Shown one piece after another: positions 1 through 6,684 of a DNA stretch of 7,887 bases. Position numbers and translations under genes: made by a program. The notes beneath the pieces were generated by a model. That model made no database searches. It was given only the letters and a program-made list of their open reading frames with translations, and had not been told where the DNA came from. The stretch comes from an uncultured Flavobacteriales bacterium (lineage in GTDB: Bacteria; Bacteroidota; Bacteroidia; Flavobacteriales; Crocinitomicaceae). Every line of letters starts with the position of its first letter. Within the stretch, counting starts at the first letter, position 1. The stretch is from the NCBI GenBank assembly GCA_946886545.1, contig CAMPIU010000128.1, positions 1 to 7,887 of the forward strand, in the 5' to 3' direction.

Positions 1-396
1 GTTCTATTTATTGACAATGATTTGTGTTCTTTTGGAGTTCTATGACAAGAGTTTACATAGATATGAACAAATTGAGCATAATTGTTAATGTGGATAAAAT
101 AGTTTCTTTTCATCCTGTTAATATGTGTTTAACATGGTGATAAAAGAGCGATAACTCGACCAAACTTTATGGTGCTCCATTCAAAAACTTGTACATATGT
201 CTAAATAGTTCGAATATCCTAGAAATAGTTATGGATACTTTCTAACAGATATTGACAATTTGAGATTCAAACCTGTGTAAAAGTACTTTTGCTAATCCTA
301 TATAAACCAGGGCTTCCGGAGAATGGTTTTTTTCTTATTGTTAATTGATTGTTCCATTTGTTGATAAGCCGTAACTTTGACAAAACTTTCAATATT
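1..396. other. Gene-free AT-rich leader region upstream of rpiB
   Basis: No open frame of convincing length or protein-like content is present on either strand here. The stretch is AT-rich. It contains the nine-base word ATTGACAAT twice, at 10-18 and 251-259, the second copy touching the rpiB promoter. The octamer AAATAGTT also occurs twice, near 203 and 222. I saw no tRNA-like or terminator-like fold. Its left part may be the upstream or downstream flank of a gene outside the window. Confidence 0.6.
259..291 (+). promoter_or_regulatory. Bacteroidota-type sigma-A promoter for rpiB
   Basis: TTTG at 259-262 is followed after 21 bases by TACTTTTG at 284-291. This matches the Bacteroidota consensus of TTTG (-33) and TAnnTTTG (-7) with the expected spacing. 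Transcription would start a few bases after 291, giving an untranslated leader of roughly 100 bases before the rpiB ATG at 397. A TTGACA word at 252-257 lies just upstream but is at the wrong distance for a sigma-70 type promoter. The match is by eye. Confidence 0.65.
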
Positions 397-831
397 ATGT
401 CTCAAATCATTCCTATAGGAGCTGATCACGCTGGATTTCAATTGAAATCAGAAGTTATTAAACATTTAGAATCACTGGGTTACCAGGTTAAGGATTACGG
501 ATGCTACAGTGAAGAGAGTATTGATTACGCAGATTTTGGACATCCTGTTGCTGATCATGTAGAGTCAAACGAAGGTTCAAAAGGAATTGTTATTTGCGGA
601 AGTGGAAATGGTATTAACATGACTGTTAATAAACATCAGGGAATTCGTGGAGCACTTTGCTGGAAAAAAGAAATAGCTCAATTGGCACGTGAACATAATG
701 ATGCAAACATACTTACTTTACCTGCTCGTTTTGTTTCAGTGGAAGAAGCAATTGAAATGGTTGACATCTTCTGGAATACTTCATTTGAAGGAGGAAGACA
801 CCAAAAAAGAGTTGAGAAAATCCCGCTTTAA
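397..831 (+). CDS. rpiB: Ribose-5-phosphate isomerase B (RpiB/LacA/LacB family)
   Basis: This 144-residue cytoplasmic enzyme is predicted to interconvert ribose 5-phosphate and ribulose 5-phosphate in the non-oxidative pentose phosphate pathway. The family fold is a single Rossmann-like domain, and the length is close to the usual 140-150 residues. Visible motifs are GADHAG at residues 8-13, the catalytic-cysteine segment ICGSGNGI with Cys67, REHNDANIL with His100, and the C-terminal phosphate-binding GGRHQKRV with Arg134 and Arg138. The usual DYPDF motif reads DYADF here (43-47), a mild variant. I chose the ATG at 397 because the protein then begins directly with the beta strand before GADHAG; an upstream TTG at 349 would add 16 residues with no family counterpart. 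A Bacteroidota promoter sits about 105 bases upstream. The closely related LacA/LacB or allose-6-phosphate isomerases cannot be fully excluded, but no lac or als genes are nearby. Confidence 0.93.
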   Translation: MSQIIPIGADHAGFQLKSEVIKHLESLGYQVKDYGCYSEESIDYADFGHPVADHVESNEGSKGIVICGSGNGINMTVNKHQGIRGALCWKKEIAQLAREHNDANILTLPARFVSVEEAIEMVDIFWNTSFEGGRHQKRVEKIPL

Positions 832-856
832 CAATTAAAAAGAGCTGAGACTAATA

Positions 857-896
857 GAGACAAGATAAGAGAAAACAAAGTTTTCAGTCTTGACTC
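857..896 (+). other. Stem-loop between rpiB and the M28 peptidase gene
   Basis: Four paired blocks can be traced: GAG 857-859 with CTC 894-896, CAAGA 861-865 with TCTTG 888-892, and GAAAAC 871-876 with GTTTTC 880-885 around an AAA loop, with small internal loops between them. No T-run follows, so it is not a standard intrinsic terminator. A second possible long-range pairing joins AGAGACAA 856-863 to TTGTCTCT 906-913 and would compete with the first. It could affect mRNA processing or readthrough from rpiB into the peptidase gene; that role is inference. Confidence 0.35.
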
Positions 897-941
897 CAAT
901 AAGTATTGTCTCTTGACTCATTAACTATTCAATCAATAAAT

Positions 942-2396
942 ATGAAGATCATTTCAAGTTTATTATTCTCAAGTGCGTTGTGTGTTTGTTTTTCACAAGA
1001 AGTTGATATAGCAAAAAAATACAGCTCCTATATTAATGAAGAAGATCTGAAAAAGAATCTCACTATTTTAGCTTCTGATTCGTATTTGGGAAGAGAAACA
1101 GGAAAGCAAGGTCAGAAAATGACAGCTGAGTTCCTAACAGCATATTTTAAAAAATTGGGCTGTTCCTTTGCTCCGGGAATGACAGATTATGAACAACATT
1201 TTGAAGTAATTGAAAGCACACCAGGTGGGACGATGTCACTGAACGATGTATCACTGAATTTCAAAACAGACTTTATCTATTATGCCTGTAAGTCTAAAAC
1301 GAATTTAGAAAACATACCGGTTTATAGTGTTGAACAATTACCACAGGTTGGAGAAACCCCATGCTATGTTGTACATGTTTTGAAAAGTCTGGAAGTGCGC
1401 AAAGAAGTTTCCGTTTTAAAAAAGGATTTGCCGAAGCATGTAAAAGGAATCATTTTAGTTTCTGAAAACTACGATACCTTATATGAATACATGGAACATT
1501 ATGTTACTACTAAAACCATGGTTCTCGCAGATGAAAATAAAAAAGAAGAATTTCCGATTCTCTTTGTAAAAAAATCATCCCTGGAAACCCTGAAGAAAAA
1601 ATCAAATGGATTTTTAACAGGTAAAGGAAAGGTTATGAAATTTTCGAAACCGGTTTTTACCCTGAATGCACAGCTTAATACGCAGGAAGAAAAGTTAAGT
1701 AGTTCCAATGTACTGGCATATATAGAAGGAAGCGACCCAGTTCTTTCAAAAGAGGTAGTAATTATTACAGCACATTATGACCATATTGGTGTGGATCATG
1801 GAGTGGTTTATAATGGAGCAGATGATGATGGAACAGGGACTGTAGCATTACTGGAACTTGCGGAAGCCTTTATGGAAGCAAAAAAGAATGGTCAGGGACC
1901 AAAACGTTCCATTCTAATTATGCCTGTTTCCGGTGAAGAAAAAGGATTGCTGGGCTCGGATTATTATTCTTCCCACCCGGTTATTCCATTAGAGAATACG
2001 GTAGCAGACCTAAATATTGATATGATTGGTCGGAATGACATTGGCCATGAAAAGGATACCAACTATATTTACATTATCGGTTCGAACATGCTAAGCAATG
2101 ATCTTCATGATGCGAACGAGCGGATGAATGCCAAATACACACAATTGAAACTCGATTATAAGTTTAACAGCTTATCCGATCCAAATCAGTTTTACTACCG
2201 GTCAGACCACTATAACTTTGCAAAACACAATATTCCTGTTATTTTCTACTTCAGCGGAGTTCATGAAGATTATCATCAACCAACGGATGACGTGGAAAAG
2301 ATCATATTCTCAAAAACGGAGAAAGTTGCCCGATTGGTTTTCTTCACTGCCTGGCAAATTTCAGATGATTCGAAACGCATTACTTTGAACCGGTAA
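942..2396 (+). CDS. Secreted M28-family zinc aminopeptidase
   Basis: This 484-residue protein is predicted to be an exported di-zinc peptidase that removes N-terminal residues from peptides. A signal peptide covers about residues 1-18 (Lys3, hydrophobic core, cleavage near CFS-QE). Residues 20-100 are helical lead-in, and about 100-240 resemble the insert (PA-like) region common in this family. The M28 catalytic domain runs from about 255 to 475. Metal-site motifs are in the right order: AHYDH (His278), NGADDDGTG (Asp294/295), SGEEKGLLGS (Glu332 catalytic, Glu333 ligand), NIDMIGR (Asp360) and HEDYHQPTDD (His445). All expected ligands are present, so the enzyme looks active. The start is the ATG at 942, where the signal peptide begins; a TTG at 906 would add 12 polar residues ahead of it. 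No T9SS C-terminal sorting domain or lipobox is visible, so the periplasm is the likeliest location. Its 3' end overlaps the convergent thioredoxin-like gene by 17 bases. Substrate specificity cannot be read from sequence. Confidence 0.9.
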   Translation: MKIISSLLFSSALCVCFSQEVDIAKKYSSYINEEDLKKNLTILASDSYLGRETGKQGQKMTAEFLTAYFKKLGCSFAPGMTDYEQHFEVIESTPGGTMSLNDVSLNFKTDFIYYACKSKTNLENIPVYSVEQLPQVGETPCYVVHVLKSLEVRKEVSVLKKDLPKHVKGIILVSENYDTLYEYMEHYVTTKTMVLADENKKEEFPILFVKKSSLETLKKKSNGFLTGKGKVMKFSKPVFTLNAQLNTQEEKLSSSNVLAYIEGSDPVLSKEVVIITAHYDHIGVDHGVVYNGADDDGTGTVALLELAEAFMEAKKNGQGPKRSILIMPVSGEEKGLLGSDYYSSHPVIPLENTVADLNIDMIGRNDIGHEKDTNYIYIIGSNMLSNDLHDANERMNAKYTQLKLDYKFNSLSDPNQFYYRSDHYNFAKHNIPVIFYFSGVHEDYHQPTDDVEKIIFSKTEKVARLVFFTAWQISDDSKRITLNR

Positions 2397-3609
2397 TTCC
2401 CAATAAAGATTCGATCAAGGCATTTGTTTTGTTAACATATTCCGTGTAAACATCGCCGGTTCCCGGACCGTTGAATCCGGTGTGAATGCGCTTTACTTCA
2501 CCGTCTCTCCCTATATAAATGGAAGTTGGGAAAGAAATAACTTCATTGAGCATTTTAAATTGTTCGGATGCAATTCCTTTGGAAGCTTTACCTCCGACTA
2601 AAAAAGTGAAGTCAAGGTTTTTCCGCTGCTTTAAAGTAAGTATTTTTCTTGCCTGTTCATCAAAGGAATCTGCAGTTTCATATCCGATCGAAATAATTTC
2701 CAGCCCTTTTGAATGATACTTATCGTAAAGTTCTTTATAATAATTGGTTTCATCCATGCAATTCGGACACCAGGTTCCCATTATTTGAATGATAACAACC
2801 TTTCCCCTGGTTTCAGTATTTGGAAAAGAATAATCAGTTCCATCTACAGCCTTTAAGCTAAAACTGAAAGCAGAGTTTTCAGTTTTCAAAACAGTGATTG
2901 AATCCGGATCACGCAATTCGTAATTTGGATTATAGGTTGCTACAAAATCGGTGGAATAATGTTTTCCGCTATAGAAATGACCTTGAACACGCTGGTCCTT
3001 TAATGTGCCATTAAGTAAAAAGGCATGTGAACCATCAAAAGCAGAAAGGTAAAATTTAGACCCCTCAATTGTCCCTTCAAGAAAACGGTAATCACCCGTT
3101 TCTGTTCGGAAGGTTCCTGTAAGATGATTTTGATTCTGAGAAATAATCCCCAATGCGTCCTCTTCATCGTTTGTCTGTGGAGAAAAATGAGTTTCCCACT
3201 TCCCATCTAAACTTCCTGTTGGAGCATCTTTTTTTCGTGGTTTTTGATTGAAATGAGCGAAAAAAGGAATTTTATAATTTGCACCTTTATTATAGTTAAA
3301 CCAGAATCCACGGATTTCCTTCTTCTTATAGGTTATAAATCTTAATTCGGAATCAAAACTCGGGAAAGGCAAAATGATCGTATCACCTTTTTTTATACCA
3401 TTCATTAATTCAATTCTTTCTTCTGCATTATGTACCACAAGAAGAATTCTTTTTTGTTTTTTCTCCACGCTTAAGTGAACCGGTAATTGAGTTGTTTCAT
3501 TTAATTGAAGGTATGCAGAATAAGATCCGGGAAGCAGAGGAATCTTTTGAGAGTATACAGATGTTACGGAGAAAAAAGCCAGTAACAAAGAGGCCAAACT
3601 TATTTTCAT
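2380..3609 (-). CDS. Exported TlpA/ResA-like thioredoxin-fold protein
   Basis: This 409-residue protein begins with a signal peptide (about residues 1-20, cleavage near VYS-QK) and ends with a thioredoxin-like domain of the TlpA/AhpC-TSA type (about 240-400). The redox motif is WCPNC with Cys281 and Cys284, preceded by the strand GKVVIIQIMGTW, and the cis-proline is in SFPTSIYIG (Pro361). Residues 25-230 form a beta-rich N-terminal part that I cannot assign; similar long N-terminal regions occur in many Bacteroidota TlpA-like proteins. The likely role is thiol-disulfide exchange in the periplasm, such as reducing cysteines of client proteins; the client is unknown. The N-terminal part lacks a lipobox. 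It is divergent from the ECF sigma gene with a 99-base gap, and convergent and overlapping with the M28 peptidase gene. The start ATG at 3609-3607 is supported by the signal peptide right after it. Confidence 0.86.
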   Translation of the reverse strand: MKISLASLLLAFFSVTSVYSQKIPLLPGSYSAYLQLNETTQLPVHLSVEKKQKRILLVVHNAEERIELMNGIKKGDTIILPFPSFDSELRFITYKKKEIRGFWFNYNKGANYKIPFFAHFNQKPRKKDAPTGSLDGKWETHFSPQTNDEEDALGIISQNQNHLTGTFRTETGDYRFLEGTIEGSKFYLSAFDGSHAFLLNGTLKDQRVQGHFYSGKHYSTDFVATYNPNYELRDPDSITVLKTENSAFSFSLKAVDGTDYSFPNTETRGKVVIIQIMGTWCPNCMDETNYYKELYDKYHSKGLEIISIGYETADSFDEQARKILTLKQRKNLDFTFLVGGKASKGIASEQFKMLNEVISFPTSIYIGRDGEVKRIHTGFNGPGTGDVYTEYVNKTNALIESLLGITGSK

Positions 3610-3708
3610 GGGGTGCTAAAGTGCCACTAAATTAATTTTTTATTTTGAAGAAATCAGAGTCGTGCAACCTTTTTTGGTAGTTTAGAGTCTATTGATACAG
3701 CAAGTGCT

Positions 3709-4242
3709 ATGGATGATTTAACATTGGTAAATGAATGCGCCAAAGGAAATTCAAAAGCACAGCGAGCGTTGTTTGATAAGTTTGCTCCCAAGATGCTGGC
3801 AGTTTGTCAGCGTTATCTCAGAAATAGCCAGGAAGCTGAAGACGTATTACAGGATGGTTTTGTAAAGGTTTTTCAGAAGATTGTTGATTTTAAGATGGAA
3901 GGATCTCTGGAAGGGTGGATCAGAAGAATCGTTGTAAATACGGCTTTGGATACCATTCGAAAGAATAAGAAGCTATTGAATGATGTTCAGGTTGAAGAAG
4001 TTCAGTACAAAGTATCTTTTACAGACCATCAGTTCGATGGAATGGATCTGGCACAGTTAATGAAGTTGATTGACGGAATGCCGGATGGATATCGAATTGT
4101 ATTTAACATGTTTGCAATAGAAGGTTATTCACACAAAGAGATAGCAGATACATTGGGAGTGACGGAGAATACCTCCAAATCTCAATACTCGCGTGCACGA
4201 GCTTTTCTACGCACTCAATTAGAATTATTAGAACGTGATTGA
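3709..4242 (+). CDS. ECF-type RNA polymerase sigma factor
   Basis: This 177-residue cytoplasmic protein has the two-domain layout of extracytoplasmic-function sigma factors. Region 2 spans about residues 15-88 and contains AEDVLQDGFVKVFQ (core binding and -10 recognition) and the GWIRRIVVNTALDTIRKNK helix. Region 4 spans about 115-170, with GYSHKEIADTLGVTENTSKSQYSRAR as the helix-turn-helix that reads the -35 element. Length and layout are typical of small Bacteroidota ECF factors. The stop codon lies inside the next gene (8-base overlap), so the two are almost certainly co-transcribed and translationally coupled; that partner is the natural candidate for its regulator. The upstream 99-base gap carries TAGTTTAG at 3678-3685, one base off the -7 consensus, but I found no properly spaced -33 element. 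Target genes cannot be inferred directly. Family assignment is firm; the specific ECF group is not determined. Confidence 0.93.
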   Translation: MDDLTLVNECAKGNSKAQRALFDKFAPKMLAVCQRYLRNSQEAEDVLQDGFVKVFQKIVDFKMEGSLEGWIRRIVVNTALDTIRKNKKLLNDVQVEEVQYKVSFTDHQFDGMDLAQLMKLIDGMPDGYRIVFNMFAIEGYSHKEIADTLGVTENTSKSQYSRARAFLRTQLELLERD

Positions 4243-5173
4243 AAAAGATAATATACAAGAACTGTTTTCAAAAGCTTTTGAAAACCATACCTCTGCGGTA
4301 AGGCCGGAGTTGTGGGCTGGTGTTCAGGCAAAGATGGCCGCTGCGGGTGTTGCTTCTACAGCAACAGTTGCAACGAAAGGTCTTTCTGCTTTGACGAAAT
4401 GGATCATTGGCTCAGCTGCAGTTGGAACTGTGGGTGTGGTCACTACTGTTATTGCCTTGAATTCAGGTGAGGAATCTACGAATAAGAAGACAGATGCTCC
4501 AAAAGAGATATCTCAGAATATGACTGTAAGCAGTCCTGAGGATCGTGAGGATGAGCAATCTGTTAAGAAGGAAAACACCTATTCTGCTAAACCGGAATCA
4601 GTGATGAATTCGAATGAACCGTTTGAAGATCTTCCGCAAGAAACAAATCCGTATAGTAAGGAATTTAAACAAGACTTTACACCGGTAGAAAAAGAGAATT
4701 ATTCTTCCGAAACGCTTAAACAAGATAAAGTAAAACCGGAAGAGAAAATTGCTCCGTCAGAAAACAGCAAAAAAGAATCGGGTGAAAAGACAGATTCGAA
4801 AAAAATAGCTGATAAGAAAGACGATATCAAAGAAGCACCGGCAAAAAATCCGGAAGACACTAAAGAACCGGTCTTTGTTAAGTTAGAAGCGAAGGTTACC
4901 AAGTTCCCTAGTATTTTTACTCCTAACGGTGACGGAAGTAATGATGTTTACTTTGTAAAAGCGGAGAATATTAATGATTTCCAATTACTGATCATTGATC
5001 AGAACAACCGTGAAATGTTCCGTTCTAATACTCCCGGAGAGCATGATGGATGGAACGGAAGAGATAAAGCCGGTGATGAAGCACCAAGCGGAAGTTATGC
5101 TGCAATCGTTACCGGAAAAGATCAAAATGGAAAGAGCTTTAGAGACATTCAATTGTTTGAATTAAGACGCTAA
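4235..5173 (+). CDS. Single-pass membrane protein: anti-sigma-like N terminus, charged linker, CHU_C-like C-terminal domain
   Basis: This 312-residue protein starts at a GTG that overlaps the end of the sigma gene. Residues 7-34 (ELFSKAFENHT...RPELW...QAKM) resemble the short cytoplasmic segment found in many Bacteroidota proteins encoded right after ECF sigma genes, so an anti-sigma role is inferred. One transmembrane helix lies at about 56-75, with no cleavable signal peptide. Residues 78-218 are a low-complexity Lys/Glu/Ser/Asp/Pro linker, probably extended and periplasmic. Residues 224-312 match the gliding-motility-associated CHU_C-type domain: FPSIFTPNGDGSND (224-237), DGWNGRD (271-277), PSGSYAAIV (284-292), and a final strand ending in FELRR. 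That domain normally sits at the end of large proteins secreted by the type IX system; here it is tethered to the inner membrane next to a sigma factor. It may work as a sensor or adaptor rather than a sorting tag. The gene is followed by a strong terminator. Domain calls are by eye; function is inference. Confidence 0.82.
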   Translation: MIEKDNIQELFSKAFENHTSAVRPELWAGVQAKMAAAGVASTATVATKGLSALTKWIIGSAAVGTVGVVTTVIALNSGEESTNKKTDAPKEISQNMTVSSPEDREDEQSVKKENTYSAKPESVMNSNEPFEDLPQETNPYSKEFKQDFTPVEKENYSSETLKQDKVKPEEKIAPSENSKKESGEKTDSKKIADKKDDIKEAPAKNPEDTKEPVFVKLEAKVTKFPSIFTPNGDGSNDVYFVKAENINDFQLLIIDQNNREMFRSNTPGEHDGWNGRDKAGDEAPSGSYAAIVTGKDQNGKSFRDIQLFELRR

Positions 5174-5209
5174 TAATTACACGTATACTGAAAACACAAC
5201 AAATGAAAG

Positions 5210-5242
5210 AGCATTCGTCAACCCTGGCGAGTGCTTTTTTTT
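5210..5242 (+). terminator. Intrinsic terminator of the sigma/membrane-protein operon
   Basis: An 11-base-pair stem is formed by 5210-5220 and 5225-5235 (AGCATTCGTCA with TGGCGAGTGCT), with two G-U pairs and an ACCC tetraloop. It is followed by a run of eight T residues at 5235-5242. It lies 36 bases after the stop codon of the membrane-protein gene and before the GNAT gene, so it should end transcription of the operon. The A-rich stretch before it is short, so it probably works mainly on the + strand. Confidence 0.88.
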
Positions 5243-5303
5243 GTGCCTGTACTTTGCGGTTTATAAGATATTTTGATAATCTTGTTAGTGGTAAAACAGC
5301 ACA

Positions 5304-5708
5304 ATGAAAAATCTATTGATTACCTCCGACAAAAATCAACTGGATACCGAATTCATCACAGCCTTTATTTCTCAAAGCTATTGGGCAAAAGACCGGACAT
5401 TGGAAACGATGCAAACACTTATCGACAATTCCCTGAATTTCGGTGTTTTCTTAAATGACAAGCAAATAGGTTTTGCACGGGTAGTAACAGATTATGCACA
5501 GTTTGCTTATCTCATGGATGTATTCATTGCTAAGGAACACCAGGGCCTGGGATATTCAAAGATCCTGATGAAACACATCCTGGAAAACGAAGCGTTGAAG
5601 AATGTTAAAGTCTGGCGACTGGCAACCTCCGATGCCCATGAATTATATCGGAAATTTGGTTTCACAGAATTGTCAAAACCGGAGAATATGATGGAGTTGA
5701 TGTGTTAA
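5304..5708 (+). CDS. GNAT-family N-acetyltransferase
   Basis: This 134-residue cytoplasmic protein is predicted to transfer an acetyl group from acetyl-CoA to an amine; the substrate is unknown. The acetyl-CoA-binding motif A is clear: FAYLMDVFIAKEHQGLGYSK, with the Q-G-L-G-Y loop at residues 80-84. Motif B is DAHELYRKFGFTEL at 110-123. The segments SQSYWAKDRT (23-32), IGFARVVTDYAQFAYLMDV (55-73) and the ending PENMMEL are typical of a widespread group of small, uncharacterised stand-alone GNAT enzymes. Length is normal for that group and nothing is missing. The ATG at 5304 is preferred because it leads straight into the first strand. The gene follows a terminator, so it should have its own promoter; TATTTTG near 5270 is close to, but not, a -7 consensus. 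No neighbour suggests a substrate. Confidence 0.9.
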   Translation: MKNLLITSDKNQLDTEFITAFISQSYWAKDRTLETMQTLIDNSLNFGVFLNDKQIGFARVVTDYAQFAYLMDVFIAKEHQGLGYSKILMKHILENEALKNVKVWRLATSDAHELYRKFGFTELSKPENMMELMC

Positions 5709-5800
5709 GAGCATTAATCCGATTTTGATCTGAAATATGATCGATAAGAAATACTAGTATTACGTATTTTAATGTAACTTTCAAACGCAATTAAACGAAG

Positions 5801-6310
5801 ATGACTATCAACCGAAAAACAGTATTCACCTGCAGCCTGCTTGTTTTATTAAGTTTAGGTTCTTGTGAATTGCAGGAACCATCAGAAAAAGAAACACAAA
5901 CGTCCTATGTTGTCAAATCGGATGAATCTTCGGATGTAAGCAAGCTGGAGAAACTGATTAACCTGGAACAATTCCGCCCGAAAAAAGCAACGTTCCACCA
6001 CACTTACATTGAAACAATTAATGGAGACGGTTCGGATGCAGAACCAAAGGATGATTATTTACAGGCAGTCCTTTATTTTGATTCTCTGACCTTCCAAAAG
6101 ATGCTAGAAGTGGCTAGAAATGCGGATTATCCGGCATCAAAGCACTCCAAAACCAAATTTGCTTTTCCATGGTTAGACAGAGCGCTTTCAAATGAGTTGG
6201 AAAGTTCGGCTTCAACTTATTATGGCCATCCGGATTTATTCTTTGGTACTGAAAATGGAGAGTTGTGGTTTCTGGATAAAAAAATACTGTTTTATCGCGA
6301 GATCAAGTAA
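5801..6310 (+). CDS. Small lipoprotein of unknown function
   Basis: This 169-residue protein starts with a lipoprotein signal peptide: Arg5/Lys6, a hydrophobic core, and a lipobox LGSC with the lipidated Cys at residue 22. Lipidation would anchor it to a membrane facing the periplasm or the cell surface. Residues 23-50 are a polar Glu/Ser/Thr/Lys-rich tether. From about 55 to the end it looks like a compact domain with aromatic-rich strands, for example LQAVLYFDSLTFQKML and GELWFLDKKILFYREI. I do not recognise the family. Base and codon use look like the neighbours, so there is no sign of recent transfer. It is 92 bases from the GNAT gene and faces the same way, so co-transcription is possible but not required. 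The start ATG at 5801 is set by the signal peptide. Confidence 0.75.
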   Translation: MTINRKTVFTCSLLVLLSLGSCELQEPSEKETQTSYVVKSDESSDVSKLEKLINLEQFRPKKATFHHTYIETINGDGSDAEPKDDYLQAVLYFDSLTFQKMLEVARNADYPASKHSKTKFAFPWLDRALSNELESSASTYYGHPDLFFGTENGELWFLDKKILFYREIK

Positions 6311-6544
6311 ACTGAAAGAAAATAGAATAGCTATTGATAGAGGTTATTCTCCGGATATATTTATTTTCAGCTATACGTGTTCATCTGTGCTCCTGTGCCA
6401 ACGCTGTAGCTAGGGCGCAAGTGTTCCGCGGGAAAACAATAACCTGTGACTTGGTGGTTAGTTGTTTTGCCGCCAAACCAACACTAAATCATCAGATCCA
6501 AACTTCCGTGCGAAACAGCTTTGTTCATCAACACTCCTCTGCGA

Positions 6545-6560
6545 GAGTGATTAATCACTC
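6545..6560. repeat. Perfect 16-base palindrome
   Basis: GAGTGATTAATCACTC equals its own reverse complement over all 16 bases. It could be a binding site for a dimeric regulator or simply a remnant of the surrounding patchwork. No gene start lies close downstream on either strand that it would obviously control. Confidence 0.5.
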
Positions 6561-6600
6561 AAAACAGTCATTTACACCAGTAATTAATAACAAGAAAAGC

Positions 6601-6684
6601 TATGTGATCTCTGTTTTCTATCGTGGTTCAAAACTTACTCTTCTACCGAAACCAACTCCAAATCAATCTGTCTTTTCTTCGGGT
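6601..6684 (-). repeat. Direct repeat, copy 1: rnr 3' end plus downstream flank
   Basis: Bases 6623-6684 match 6925-6986 at 56 of 62 positions without gaps, and the ten-base word TATGTGATCT follows on the flank in both copies (6601-6610 and 6904-6913), offset by one base. Similarity stops abruptly at about 6684, inside what is coding sequence in the intact copy. The unit therefore spans the last codons of rnr and about 30 bases after its stop. Confidence 0.85.
6635..6684 (-). pseudogene. Remnant of the 3' end of rnr
   Basis: Read on the minus strand, this piece encodes PKKRQIDLELVSVEE followed by TAA, against PKKRQIDLELVSVAE and TGA in the real rnr end about 300 bases away. Of the codon differences, Gln (CAG for CAA) and Ile (ATT for ATA) are synonymous, Ala to Glu is one replacement, and the stop has changed from TGA to TAA. 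That pattern suggests the copy diverged while still part of a working gene, so it may derive from the rnr of a related strain. The rest of the gene is missing. It is non-functional as a protein. Confidence 0.75.

Noticed and set aside
1..250. Small gene or CRISPR/tRNA in the left flank
   Set aside because: No regular repeats, no cloverleaf-like pairing and no open frame with protein-like content were seen.
349..396. N-terminal extension of rpiB from a TTG start
   Set aside because: The added 16 residues have no counterpart in the family, and the ATG at 397 gives the standard N terminus.
906..941. TTG start for the M28 peptidase
   Set aside because: It would place 12 polar residues ahead of a good signal peptide that begins at the ATG at 942.
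3641..3685. Promoters in the divergent gap between the thioredoxin-like and sigma genes
   Set aside because: TAGTTTAG (3678-3685) is one base off the -7 consensus, but no TTTG at a suitable distance was found; the minus-strand candidate has the same problem.
5273..5458. 61-codon + strand open frame overlapping the GNAT gene start
   Set aside because: It is an out-of-frame shadow of a well-supported GNAT gene.
6324..6350. Possible terminator after the lipoprotein gene
   Set aside because: AGAATAGC can pair with GTTATTCT-type sequence, but the loop is long, the stem AT-rich and no T-run follows.
6451..6476. Possible integron-like or hairpin site (TTGGTGG with CCGCCAA)
   Set aside because: Only seven pairs around a loop of a dozen bases, with no core-site motifs and no integrase or cassette genes nearby.
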